Of a stretch of DNA of 64,000 bases, positions 35,613 through 45,103 are shown one piece after another. Position 1 is the first letter of the stretch; each line of letters opens with the position of its first letter. The stretch comes from Neolewinella antarctica (lineage in GTDB: Bacteria > Bacteroidota > Bacteroidia > Chitinophagales > Saprospiraceae), in the NCBI RefSeq assembly GCF_011927835.1, contig NZ_JAATJH010000003.1:310001-374000 (forward strand), read 5' to 3'. The notes beneath the pieces were generated by a model. It did not search any database. It was not told the origin of the DNA and saw only the letters and a program-made list of their open reading frames with translations. The position numbers and the translations under genes were made by a program.

Positions 35613-36425
35613 ATGAACCGAACCGTAACCTTGATCTGCTACGCCATCGCCGCGGTAACCGTTGCGGGGCTCGCGCTGTACAACGTCGTCCGCCAACCGG
35701 CCCTGAACGGGCACTGGCACGTCGACCAGGCTACTGCTTCCGGTTTTTTCAACCAAGTCGCTACCATTGACATTGGTGCCGATGACGTAGTACTCATCAA
35801 TGATGTTCTGGAGGAGGGCACATTCATAGGTGGACCAATTGATCGCCTAAGAAACCATATCATCCTGTTCCCTACTTGTCTGAGTTTCAACATGACCTAC
35901 GAGTGGCAGGGGGAAACACTACTTTTTACTGAGACGGGCCACGATTACGGTAAGCTGGAGGCGAGCGCTACCGCTTACCGCTGTAATGAATCTTGTTGCA
36001 ACGCACAGCAAGATTTCTTCTCGCTAACGGACTTGAAGGTTGATTTGCCTATTGATGAATCGATCGTCCGTGAGCGAGTGGAAAAGGGGCCGTGGGATTC
36101 TGGGTTACTGAGTTTTTACGTCGGGTATAATGCCCGGAGCGACAACCACATTATTCTGGTAAACGGCCAGCCGCTGGACGACGTGGCGAATCTGCTAACC
36201 GAACTGGAACGTGGATTAATTAAACTTCCGGAAGACGATCGCAGCGCCGAACCAATCATGATGTACGCTGATAAGGACACGCCGGCGACGCTTCTCTCCG
36301 AGATAGCTGAGCTGGTTAGTACGCGGGGTACGACACGACCGCTACTCCGGGCCTACCGAACTCAAAACTTGACGCGGCCCCTACGACTCGGCTTCGGTGA
36401 AATGAGCTTGGTCGCAGAGGATTAG
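35613..36425 (+). CDS. Membrane-anchored hypothetical protein with ExbD-like C-terminus
   Basis: 270 residues. One N-terminal helix (TVTLICYAIAAVTVAGLALYNVV) anchors a periplasmic part. Residues about 30-130 are beta-rich with a cysteine-containing segment (ATAYRCNESCCNAQQ). The last ~100 residues (NHIILVNGQPLDDVANLLTELERGLIK...EPIMMYADKDTPATLLSEIAELVSTRGT) resemble the periplasmic fold of ExbD/TolR, in pattern only. No family recognised. Divergent from the amidohydrolase gene. Confidence 0.7.
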   Translation: MNRTVTLICYAIAAVTVAGLALYNVVRQPALNGHWHVDQATASGFFNQVATIDIGADDVVLINDVLEEGTFIGGPIDRLRNHIILFPTCLSFNMTYEWQGETLLFTETGHDYGKLEASATAYRCNESCCNAQQDFFSLTDLKVDLPIDESIVRERVEKGPWDSGLLSFYVGYNARSDNHIILVNGQPLDDVANLLTELERGLIKLPEDDRSAEPIMMYADKDTPATLLSEIAELVSTRGTTRPLLRAYRTQNLTRPLRLGFGEMSLVAED

Positions 36426-36624
36426 GCCGTACCCATTTAGATTTCCTGGTGCTAAGCTAAAGTATGGTGCGGCACCTACGGCCCGGGCTTCTCCTCGCTG
36501 GTAATAGTAACTTGAATCTAATCGGAACAACTTTAGCCTTCGCCATGCACGAACTACCATTCGTTCTGCTTGCCGTAAATTTCTTCGCTTGTCGTTAGAA
36601 CCCTGCTTCTACCCAACTTGACCT

Positions 36625-36645
36625 GGCACCCGCGACCGCGCCCAA
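36625..36645 (+). repeat. 19-bp GC-rich dispersed repeat, copy 10
   Basis: GGCACCCGCGACCGCGCCCA, an exact consensus copy, 57 bp upstream of the acyl-CoA ligase start. Confidence 0.7.
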
Positions 36646-36701
36646 CCGATAACGGGCCTTTTGGCTACCTTACTGACGTTACGTCACACAAAAAATCGAC
36701 C

Positions 36702-38249
36702 ATGCTCAACCTGTCCGTCCTGCTCGAAGACAGCGCCCGGAAATACCCGACGAAAGACGCTTTTATTTACGGAGATACCCACCTTACGTACGCACAGGTC
36801 AACGGGGCGGCCAACCAGTTTGCTAACGGACTGAAGGCTACCGGGATAAAACCCGGGGATAAAGTCGCCCTGAGTTGCCTTAACGTCCCCTACTTCCCCA
36901 TCGCATTTTACGGCATCCTGAAGGCTGGCGGAGTGGTAGTGCCCCTCAGCGTTTTGCTCAAGCGGGAGGAGGTTGTCTACCACCTCGCCGACTCCGACGC
37001 CAAAGCGTACTGCTGCTTCCTCGGCGCACCGGGACTGCCGATGCTTGAGGAAGGGTTTGCGGCTTTTGGGGAGGTCGACGGATGCGAGGACTTCGTCGTT
37101 ATTACCGCCAAAACAAGCGACCCTTCTCCCATCGAAGGAACGTCAACCATGGGTGCGCTGATGGAAGGCCAAGTTGTGACAACCGACACCGCCGCGACGG
37201 GGGCTGACGACACGGCGGTGATCGTCTATACCTCGGGCACGACCGGCCGGCCCAAGGGGGCGGAGCTTTCTCACAGTAATCTTTTCCTGAACGCCATACT
37301 GTCCGCGGACCTAACCGGTGCCACGACCCAGGACGTCACGCTGACGGTACTGCCCATGTTTCACATTTTCGCGTTGACCCTCCAGCTGAACGCCAGCCTC
37401 TACCGGGGGATGACCAACGTGCTGCTCGCCCGCTTCGATGCCGAAGACGTGTTCGGACTGATGGAACGGCACCGGGTTACCATTTTTGCCGGGGTACCGA
37501 CGATGTACTGGGGGCTGCTGAACTACAAGGGAGAACAATTTGACCTGAAAGCCATTGCCGCCAACCTGAAAAGCTGTTTGTCGGGTGGTGCGTCGCTGCC
37601 GGTTACGGTCATCAACGAGTTCAAAGCTCGCTTCGGTATTGATATTTTGGAAGGCTACGGCATGTCCGAAGGCTCGCCCGTAGTTACGTTCAACCAGGCG
37701 GACGTTGGCCGCAAGGCCGGTTCGATCGGGACGCCGGTTTGGGGGGTATCGGTTAAGGTGGTGGACGAGGCCGGGCGGGAAGTCCCGGTTGGGGAAAAGG
37801 GAGAGATCGTGTATAAGGGTCACAACGTAATGAAGGGCTACTACAACAAGCCGGACGCGACGGCCGAGTCGATCGTGGACGGTTGGTTGCATTCCGGCGA
37901 CGTCGGCCGAATGGATGAGGACGGGTTTTTCTACGTAGTGGACCGCACCAAGGACATGATCATCCGGGGCGGCCTCAACGTCTACCCCCGCGAGGTGGAA
38001 GACGTGATGCTGCGGCACGAGGCCGTATCGATGGTGGCCGTGATCGGGGTGCCGGATGAGGAATACGGGGAAGAGATCAGGGCGTGCGTCGTGCTGAAGG
38101 AAGGTCACGACCCCGCCGCGGATGACCTTATTTCCTGGACGAAAGAACGGATCGCCGCTTATAAATACCCGCGTTCCGTTGAGTTTCTGGCGGCGCTGCC
38201 CCAGTCGGCTACGGGCAAAATACTTAAGAAGGAACTGCGGAAGGGGTAG
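36702..38249 (+). CDS. Long-chain acyl-CoA synthetase (AMP-forming)
   Basis: 515 residues from ATG 36702; the longer frame upstream translates the 19-bp repeat. Activates a carboxylic acid, probably a fatty acid, to its CoA thioester. ANL motifs: P-loop VYTSGTTGRPKGAELSHSN, YGMSEGSPVV, GWLHSGDVGRMDEDGF, the hinge VDRTKDMIIRGGLNVYPREVED, and the adenylation Lys in PQSATGKILKKELRK. The chain-length preference cannot be read. Single gene by spacing. Confidence 0.93.
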   Translation: MLNLSVLLEDSARKYPTKDAFIYGDTHLTYAQVNGAANQFANGLKATGIKPGDKVALSCLNVPYFPIAFYGILKAGGVVVPLSVLLKREEVVYHLADSDAKAYCCFLGAPGLPMLEEGFAAFGEVDGCEDFVVITAKTSDPSPIEGTSTMGALMEGQVVTTDTAATGADDTAVIVYTSGTTGRPKGAELSHSNLFLNAILSADLTGATTQDVTLTVLPMFHIFALTLQLNASLYRGMTNVLLARFDAEDVFGLMERHRVTIFAGVPTMYWGLLNYKGEQFDLKAIAANLKSCLSGGASLPVTVINEFKARFGIDILEGYGMSEGSPVVTFNQADVGRKAGSIGTPVWGVSVKVVDEAGREVPVGEKGEIVYKGHNVMKGYYNKPDATAESIVDGWLHSGDVGRMDEDGFFYVVDRTKDMIIRGGLNVYPREVEDVMLRHEAVSMVAVIGVPDEEYGEEIRACVVLKEGHDPAADDLISWTKERIAAYKYPRSVEFLAALPQSATGKILKKELRKG

Positions 38250-38421
38250 TGCCGCGCTTTGAATGGCGATCATAAAAAGTGCCGGTCAGCCGTAGAAGTA
38301 CAGAATTAGGGGTAGAAAAGTCCAGCATACCTTTCCCCCGCCAAAAGTAGCCGTGCATTCATACCGGGCGTAAGCATATTGGGAGCAGTCATTAAACCGA
38401 TCTGCAAACCAACCGTATTTT

Positions 38422-40863
38422 ATGATGCATTATTACTTGAAAACGATGCATGTTCTCTTTATGGGAATGGCAGCCGCTACGGGCCTATTGGCCCAAGTTA
38501 CCCTTACCCCGTCCGGTTCTACCGGGAGTGCTTACCCCACCATCTCGGCGGCCGGCGTAGGCATCGAAGGGCCGGATAATAGTAGTTCCGCCTGCGCCGA
38601 CAACCCCGACACCGATGCGGGTAACCACAAAGATTTTGGGCCCCACATTTTGCAAACCTTTGCCGCCGACCTCGGTCCCGCCGGCACGGACGTGTTCGAA
38701 TTCTACAGCCACATCGACGAGGACAGTGACCGCTGCCTGCGTAACGGCAATAACGAGATCGACCGAGTCCGCGTCGAGATCAAAGGTGGCCCCGAAGGCC
38801 AGTCCGATCCTGTGCTGGAGCATACCTTCGGCGAGACGAGCTACTACCGCTGGCAGTTTAAACTGGACGCGGGTTTCGTCGGAACGGGCAGCTTCACGCA
38901 CCTCTTCCAGAACAAGGCCGAGGGTGGTAACGAAACCAGCTTACCCATCCTTACCCTGACCGCCCGGACGAACGACATGGAGCTCGTTTACAATGCAAAC
39001 AATGTCAGTGGCGAGGACATGAAAATTGTCGACGACGTTCCCCTGAGCAATTTTAGGGGTAAATGGGTAGAGGTCTACCTAATGCAGGTCCACTCCAACA
39101 CCGGGAGCCTGGAACTGACGATTACGGACGTAGCCTCCGGCGTCAACATCGTAAATTTTTCCCGGTCCAACATAGATCTCTGGCGCGAGGTCAGTACGAC
39201 AGATCCAACATTAATCAACCGGCCCAAATGGGGTATCTACCGGAGCAAGCGGCTTTCCGGCACCGTCCCCAACCGGATGCGCGACGCAAGCCTGCGGGAC
39301 GAAGTCGTCCAGTTCGCCAGTTTCTGCTCGTCGGAAACGCCGGAAGGCTTGTGCCCCTCGATCGTCGTGGAAGCGCCCAACGAAGAAGCACCCGGTGCCG
39401 TTGAGAATACTTTGCCCGTGAACGGTTCGCAGAACGTCCCCGCAACCATGCCCGTTACGTGGTCCGCGGTGGAAGGCGCTACGAGTTATGAAGTCGGGTT
39501 TAGTGCTTCGCTATCTCAGGTAAATAGTAACGTAACTACGGTGACCGATAGTTTTTTCTACCCTACCACCCTCAACGAGGCGACTACCTACTACTACCGG
39601 GTAACGGCCGTGAACGATGCCGGCGCCGGCCCGCGCGGCGCGACCAAGCAATTTACTACCCTCGCCAGCTTTGATGATGGCAACTGGGAAGTCGCCCGGG
39701 GCCACGCGCGGCCGAACGTGGAGAGCAATGCCGATAACGGTGGTTTCTACGAGGATCAATCTAACGACGAGGCGACCGTCAACCGGGTCGTATCCGTCGA
39801 TGGCCAGGGGAATAATGCCTACCAGTACCGATCCGGACCCAGCACCGATGGGGATAACAATTACCGGTGGCGCTACCGCCAGTCGGCGGACGAGGAAGTA
39901 ACGGTAGTGCTACGGGTCGCCCCGGTAAGCGGAGAGAATAACATCACGTTCGTAGAGTTTCGCGGCCTCGGCTGGCGGCAGAAGGTGCGGATCAACCGCA
40001 ACTCGCTCAAGTTCGAAACGGCGGCCAGCGACCCCGAGGTCGACTTTCCCACCGACTTCTTCGCCGGTGAGGAGTTCCAGACCATTCGGCTGAACTTTGC
40101 TAACGGCGACGGGGGAACGCCGATGGTCACGACCGTCTACCTGAACGAAGCAACCGCGGTCTTTGCCAGTGCCGCTAGTGACGGGGCGACCGGGAGCCGC
40201 TACGTCGACATCGGCCGCAGTAGCAGCGCCGAGTATGCCGCGACTTACGACTTCATTGCCGTCGACCCGACCGGAGCCTTCGCACCGAGCGAAGGAACCG
40301 CGCTACCGTCCGACTTGGAAGGTGCCGCATTCCCCCTCGTCTGGTCCACCCCCTTAACGGTTCGGCCTACCACCAAGGGGCGTTTGCTCGAATGGGCCGT
40401 GAGCAATCAGGTAAGCAGTGATTTTTTTACCGTTGAAACGAGTCGTGACGGAAGCAATTACTTGGAGCTGGACAAGATTGCAGCCGATGGTAACCTGGCT
40501 GGCGAGCGCAAACTGACGTACGAAGATTTCAGTTTTGCGGAGGGTACGACGTACTACCGGGTGCGGCAGACGGACTACGACGGACGCTTTAGTTTCAGTA
40601 ACACGGTCGCCATCGGGGAGCGAAACGCACGTACAATTAAGGTGTTTCCGAACCCCACCGCGGATGTACTTCAGGTGCGGGGTCTTTCCGGCACCCAGGC
40701 CGATTACCGGATCATGAGCCTGACCGGTCGGGAGTTGAGTAGCGGTAGAATTTCCGAAAACAGTACCGATCTGGAGGTAGGTGATTTAGCGCGCGGAGCT
40801 TACTTCCTGCAGATCATCACCGCTGGGGGGGAAGTAGAGACCCGCCGGTTCGTGCGGCAGTAA
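38422..40863 (+). CDS. T9SS-secreted multidomain protein (jelly-roll, Fn3, jelly-roll, sorting domain)
   Basis: 813 residues. Signal peptide (FMGMAAATGLLAQ). Residues ~25-310 form a beta jelly-roll like polysaccharide lyases or laminin-G lectins (SYYRWQFKLDAGFVGTGSFTHLFQNK, KWVEVYLMQVHSNTGSLELTI, RPKWGIYRSKR...RDEVVQFASFC). Residues ~330-415 are a fibronectin type III domain (NTLPVNGSQNV...TTYYYRVTAVNDAG). A second beta-sandwich follows (~415-620). The C-terminus, IKVFPNPTADVLQVRG...GAYFLQIITAGGEVETRRFVRQ, is a type A T9SS sorting domain, so the protein crosses the outer membrane via PorU-type machinery. Carbohydrate binding or cleavage is likely but unproven. Confidence 0.82.
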   Translation: MMHYYLKTMHVLFMGMAAATGLLAQVTLTPSGSTGSAYPTISAAGVGIEGPDNSSSACADNPDTDAGNHKDFGPHILQTFAADLGPAGTDVFEFYSHIDEDSDRCLRNGNNEIDRVRVEIKGGPEGQSDPVLEHTFGETSYYRWQFKLDAGFVGTGSFTHLFQNKAEGGNETSLPILTLTARTNDMELVYNANNVSGEDMKIVDDVPLSNFRGKWVEVYLMQVHSNTGSLELTITDVASGVNIVNFSRSNIDLWREVSTTDPTLINRPKWGIYRSKRLSGTVPNRMRDASLRDEVVQFASFCSSETPEGLCPSIVVEAPNEEAPGAVENTLPVNGSQNVPATMPVTWSAVEGATSYEVGFSASLSQVNSNVTTVTDSFFYPTTLNEATTYYYRVTAVNDAGAGPRGATKQFTTLASFDDGNWEVARGHARPNVESNADNGGFYEDQSNDEATVNRVVSVDGQGNNAYQYRSGPSTDGDNNYRWRYRQSADEEVTVVLRVAPVSGENNITFVEFRGLGWRQKVRINRNSLKFETAASDPEVDFPTDFFAGEEFQTIRLNFANGDGGTPMVTTVYLNEATAVFASAASDGATGSRYVDIGRSSSAEYAATYDFIAVDPTGAFAPSEGTALPSDLEGAAFPLVWSTPLTVRPTTKGRLLEWAVSNQVSSDFFTVETSRDGSNYLELDKIAADGNLAGERKLTYEDFSFAEGTTYYRVRQTDYDGRFSFSNTVAIGERNARTIKVFPNPTADVLQVRGLSGTQADYRIMSLTGRELSSGRISENSTDLEVGDLARGAYFLQIITAGGEVETRRFVRQ

Positions 40864-41030
40864 ACCGACCTTATTTATCTACTCTTGTCCACGGGCCGCT
40901 AAGTTATTACTTAGTGGCCCGTGGACATTTAGAGATAATTACGATTGCCCTAATTGGCCATCCACCACGCCGCTAGATGGTACCCGAACCGACTACTTGC
41001 GTTACATTGCCGGATAAACGCACTTGCCGC

Positions 41031-42683
41031 ATGCCAAAGATTTCCTTATTTATACTGCTCTTTGTCCTAAGTTTAGCGAGTTGCCGGACGGACCCCGCTC
41101 CTACTTCCCCCGCCCTTGCGCTCCCGATAGCTATCGGGACCGCGCCCACCTCAACCCGCGAACGCCAAGCCCCCGACGAGCTGTTTGGCGAGCTTTTCCG
41201 CCGCGTACAAATGGAACAGGTTTACCCGGACGGGAAAACGTTCGTGGACATGGCACCGCAGGCGAATGCGGCGGAAATTATGGACGCTTACGCCACGGAG
41301 AAAGTCAAGCCCGGCTTCAACTTGAAAGCCTTTACGGAGCAGCACTTCGCCCCCCCGGTGCAGCCGGAAAGTGGGTTTGCCAGCGACGGCAACCGGACCA
41401 TTACCGAGCACATTAATACGCTCTGGCCCGTGCTGACGCGCAGGGCCGGTACGGATGAGGGGGCCGCGGGTAGTTTGATTCCGTTGCCGGAAGATTACAT
41501 CGTCCCCGGCGGGCGCTTCCGGGAGATCTACTACTGGGACAGCTACTTCACGCTCCTTGGGCTACAGGCGGCGGGCAAAAACGAGCTCGTGCGGGCCATG
41601 GTGGAGAATTTCGCTTACCTGATCGATGAAGTCGGTCACGTGCCGAACGGTAATCGAACTTACTACCTGACGCGGAGCCAGCCGCCCTTTTTCGTCTTCA
41701 TGGTGGAAGTGCTCGCCGAAATTGAAGGAGCGCAAGTCTACCGCGAGTTCTATCCCCAGCTAGCAGCGGAGTACGCTTACTGGATGGACGGCCTGGAGGA
41801 ATTAACGGAGGTGAACCCGGCAAACAACCACGTCGTGCGCCTGCCCGACGGGAGCATTCTCAACCGCTACTACGCCGCCGGCGACCGCCCCCGCGCCGAA
41901 TCTTACCGGGAAGACGTATTGACGATCCGCGAAAGTGGTCGCGATAGCCAAACGGTGGCCCGCCACCTGCGCTCCGGCGCCGAATCGGGCTGGGATTATT
42001 CCGCCCGCTGGTTCGCCGACGGCGAGACGATCGGTACCATTCGGACGACGGATATCCTGCCACCGGATCTGAACTCCCTGCTCTATAAATTGGAATTAGT
42101 ACTGGAGGAGCGGGGCACGGATGTGGATGCGGAGTACGCGGGGAAGGCCGAGCAAAGGCGGCGCGCGATCAACGAGCACCTGTACGATGAAACGACTGGG
42201 TTTTACCAGGATGTCTACTGGCCAGCCATCACCGGGGAGGGTATAAACAAGGAGGACGACGCTAGCAAATTCACGGGCTACCTGACCCTGGCGGGTGTGT
42301 ATCCGCTCTTTGTCGGCCTGGCTGAGGAGGCGGCGGCGGCTTCCGTAGGCGAACTGATCGCCGACCGGTTTCTCGCCCCGGGGGGCGTTCGGACGAGCCT
42401 CGTCGATACCGACCAGCAGTGGGACGCACCGAACGGCTGGGCACCGCTGCAGTGGATGACCTACCGGGGTCTCAAGAACTACGGGGAGGACACCACGGCC
42501 GAGCAGATTCGACTCCGTTGGATGGCAAATAACGAGCGGGTGTACGAAAACGTGAATAAGTTAGTCGAGAAATACAACGTTGAAGACATCACGCTGGAAG
42601 CCGGTGGCGGTGAGTATCCCGTACAGGATGGCTTTGGTTGGAGTAATGGCGTTTACCTGAAGATGGCGGACGAGGCGCGGTGA
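41031..42683 (+). CDS. treA: Trehalase (GH37), lipoprotein
   Basis: 550 residues from ATG 41031. Signal LFILLFVLSLASC has a lipobox, so the enzyme is expected in the periplasm or on the surface. Hydrolyses trehalose to two glucoses. Both GH37 signatures are present: PGGRFREIYYWDSYFTLLGL and QWDAPNGWAPLQW, as well as GNRTYYLTRSQPPFF and the catalytic-region RAGAESGWDYSARW-like SGAESGWDYSARWF. The linker after the lipobox (TSPALALPIAIGTAPTSTRE) is partly encoded by the CCCGATAGCTATCGGG palindrome at 41123-41138. Confidence 0.94.
   Translation: MPKISLFILLFVLSLASCRTDPAPTSPALALPIAIGTAPTSTRERQAPDELFGELFRRVQMEQVYPDGKTFVDMAPQANAAEIMDAYATEKVKPGFNLKAFTEQHFAPPVQPESGFASDGNRTITEHINTLWPVLTRRAGTDEGAAGSLIPLPEDYIVPGGRFREIYYWDSYFTLLGLQAAGKNELVRAMVENFAYLIDEVGHVPNGNRTYYLTRSQPPFFVFMVEVLAEIEGAQVYREFYPQLAAEYAYWMDGLEELTEVNPANNHVVRLPDGSILNRYYAAGDRPRAESYREDVLTIRESGRDSQTVARHLRSGAESGWDYSARWFADGETIGTIRTTDILPPDLNSLLYKLELVLEERGTDVDAEYAGKAEQRRRAINEHLYDETTGFYQDVYWPAITGEGINKEDDASKFTGYLTLAGVYPLFVGLAEEAAAASVGELIADRFLAPGGVRTSLVDTDQQWDAPNGWAPLQWMTYRGLKNYGEDTTAEQIRLRWMANNERVYENVNKLVEKYNVEDITLEAGGGEYPVQDGFGWSNGVYLKMADEAR
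41123..41138. repeat. CCCGATAGCTATCGGG palindrome inside the trehalase gene
   Basis: Perfect 16-bp palindrome encoding the linker Pro-Ile-Ala-Ile-Gly. The same palindrome is intergenic or in other repeats at 2462, 10588 and 57352. Confidence 0.65.
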
Positions 42684-42992
42684 TGCTATTCGCAATCGGT
42701 TAAAAGTACACGCGACATCACGTGTAATGTCGGAACTTTACAAATAAATGATTTCCTACGCAGCGGGGTATATCCAAAATACATACCTTTGTATCAATTG
42801 CGCTAGGAGAATGCATCAGTATGAATTCCCGCAGCTCCACGTGCGTACCAGAAATAAGTGTTGTTCAAGTGTCTTTCAAATAGTGCCTCCCAGTTTGGGG
42901 GCACTATTCTTTTTTATGGTGGGTGCCATTGGTTGCGTAATTAATAACGGATTCAACGGTGCGCTCAAATGGTCTTTTCGGACAAGTGACAC
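42684..42992. other. Gap between trehalase and the convergent symporter gene, with a possible small transcription unit
   Basis: TACCTTTG at 42783-42790 matches the -7 consensus. A 20-codon frame (42822-42884, MNSRSSTCVPEISVVQVSFK) ends inside the terminator hairpin at 42882-42915. A 112-codon frame spanning the hairpin overlaps the symporter 3' end and is not believed. The unit could be a small RNA or a short peptide gene. Confidence 0.35.
42882..42915 (+). terminator. Strong rho-independent terminator, plus strand
   Basis: AGTGCCTCCC (42882-42891) pairs with GGGGGCACT (42897-42905) around AGTTT, followed by ATTCTTTTTT. It is 200 bp after the trehalase stop and could end the trehalase message or the small unit upstream. 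Confidence 0.8.
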
Positions 42993-44846
42993 TCAAAGCT
43001 TCGCTCGATTATACCACAAGAACAAAATTCCCCCCACCGCGAAAATACTCGAAATCAGGGTCGCGGTTAAGTTGCCGTACAGGTAAAATCCGGTCGCAAA
43101 CAGTACCGAGTAAATGGCAATCGCTCCGATAAAAACCGCGGCAATCCGTAAGCTCAGTGGCTCACTGAGTGGAACCGTCCGCTCCGCCGGAATGCTGGCC
43201 GCTACCGGCCCCCAGCCCGGTCCGCCCGGGTGAATTTTCAAGTAGAACTCTTGCAGCGTAGCCGCGTCCGTCGGCCGGGTGAGGAAAGTGACGGCGATCC
43301 AGATGACCGTTGTCAGCCCAACGCCAATCAGTAGCTGTTCCCAGCCCTCCAGGTGGGGCAGGGTGGGGGAGGTGACGAACTTATTTCTGAGGCTTAGTTC
43401 CCAACCGGCGAAGAACGTTTTCGGGTCGGTATCCGGGGTGGGCAGTTGCGCAAAAATCTTGTAGAACAGGAAACTGAGTGCGATAACGAAGGAAGCGGCC
43501 ATACCGGCAACTTCCGTCCAGGCGTTGATCCGCCACCAGAACCAGCGCAGGATGAAGATCAACCCCGTCCCGGCACCGATTTGTAACAGGATGTTAAAGG
43601 CTTGCAGCGCGTTCGACAGGGCCAGCGCGAGAATGGCGGACAACACCATCAGCACGACGGTAGAAATACGACCTACGTTGACCAGTTCTTTTTCCGACGC
43701 TTCCGGCTTAATGAACCGCTGGTACCAGTCATTGACGATGTAGCTGGACCCCCAGTTTAGGTGCGTCGAGAGCGTCGACATCAGCGCCGCGATCAGGGAA
43801 GCGATGACCAGGCCCAGCAGACCCGACGGCAGGTAGCTCAGCATCGCGGGGTAGGCGAGGTCGTCCTTTACCGTACCGGGGTCGATATCCGGAAAAGCTG
43901 CTTGTAAGCTAGCAATGTCCGGGAAAACCACGATCGAAGCCAGCGCAATCAAGATCCACGGCCACGGGCGCAGCGCGTAGTGAAAAGCGTTGAACAGTAA
44001 CGTCGCCCCGACCGCGTGCCGCTCGTTTTTCGCCGCCAGCATCCGCTGCGCTACGTAACCGCCACCACCCGGCTCCGCGCCGGGGTACCAAACACTCCAC
44101 CACTGCACGGCCAGCGGCACGACGAGCAGGGGAACGTACACCGCCGGGTCGTCGAATTTTGGAATGATGTCTAACTTGCCGCTCACGACCGGATGCGCAA
44201 AGAGTGCGTCCAGCCCCCCGATCTCGGGCATCGCGACGATGTAGACCGCCGCCCAAACCGCGCCGATCATCGCGAAGGTGAATTGGACGAAATCCGTAAT
44301 CACCACGCCTTTAAACCCACCCAGGGCGGAGTAGATGACCGTCACGACCGACACCATCAGCACCGTCGTCACCGCGTTCAACCCCAGCAATACGCCCGCA
44401 ATTTTGATCCCCGCCAGGCACACCGTCGCCATGATCATCACGTTGAAGAAAACCCCCAGGTAGATCGCCCGAAATTGCCGCAAGAACCGCGCGGGCTTCC
44501 CCGAGTACCGCAATTCGTAAAACTCAAGATCCGTCAGCACCCCCGACCGCCGCCAGAGCCGCGCGTAGACGAACACCGTCAGCATACCCGTCAACAAAAA
44601 AGCCCACCAGGCCCAGTTGCCCGCCACGCCGTTGTTGCGCACGATGTCCGTTACCAGGTTGGGCGTGTCGGCCGAAAAAGTCGTGGCCACCATCGAGACG
44701 CCGAGCAGCCACCAGGGCATGTTCCGGCCGGAGAGGAAGAACTCCTTCGTCGAATCTCCGGAATTCCGACTTGCGTACAAGCCAATACCGAGCGAGACGA
44801 TGAAAAAGGCGGCGATGATGCTCCAGTCGAGAGTGTTGAGTTGCAT
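42993..44846 (-). CDS. Sodium:solute symporter (SSS/SLC5 family)
   Basis: 617 residues with about 14 membrane helices, larger than the 500-residue core because of a loop and tail near residues 480-560. Starts MQLNTLDWSIIAAFFIVSLGIGLYASR; has the SSS patterns FFLSGRNMPWWLLGVSMVATTFSADTPNLVTDIV and SALGGFKGVVITDFVQF, and GLVIASLIAALMSTLSTHLNWGSSYIVNDWYQRFI. Substrate unreadable, sugar or organic acid likely. The heptamer-array element starts about 10 bp before its start codon, so its promoter must be inside or beyond that element. Confidence 0.9.
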   Translation of the reverse strand: MQLNTLDWSIIAAFFIVSLGIGLYASRNSGDSTKEFFLSGRNMPWWLLGVSMVATTFSADTPNLVTDIVRNNGVAGNWAWWAFLLTGMLTVFVYARLWRRSGVLTDLEFYELRYSGKPARFLRQFRAIYLGVFFNVMIMATVCLAGIKIAGVLLGLNAVTTVLMVSVVTVIYSALGGFKGVVITDFVQFTFAMIGAVWAAVYIVAMPEIGGLDALFAHPVVSGKLDIIPKFDDPAVYVPLLVVPLAVQWWSVWYPGAEPGGGGYVAQRMLAAKNERHAVGATLLFNAFHYALRPWPWILIALASIVVFPDIASLQAAFPDIDPGTVKDDLAYPAMLSYLPSGLLGLVIASLIAALMSTLSTHLNWGSSYIVNDWYQRFIKPEASEKELVNVGRISTVVLMVLSAILALALSNALQAFNILLQIGAGTGLIFILRWFWWRINAWTEVAGMAASFVIALSFLFYKIFAQLPTPDTDPKTFFAGWELSLRNKFVTSPTLPHLEGWEQLLIGVGLTTVIWIAVTFLTRPTDAATLQEFYLKIHPGGPGWGPVAASIPAERTVPLSEPLSLRIAAVFIGAIAIYSVLFATGFYLYGNLTATLISSIFAVGGILFLWYNRAKL

Positions 44847-44854
44847 GTGGAAGT

Positions 44855-45099
<245 letters not shown>

Positions 45100-45103
45100 C
45101 CCC

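Noticed and set aside
36618-36701. N-terminal extension of the acyl-CoA ligase (MTWHPRPRPTDNG)
   Set aside because: It is translated 19-bp repeat and leader; ligase similarity begins at MLNLSVLLEDSARKYP.
42748-43086. 112-codon ORF between trehalase and the symporter
   Set aside because: It runs through a strong terminator hairpin and overlaps the symporter C-terminus antisense.
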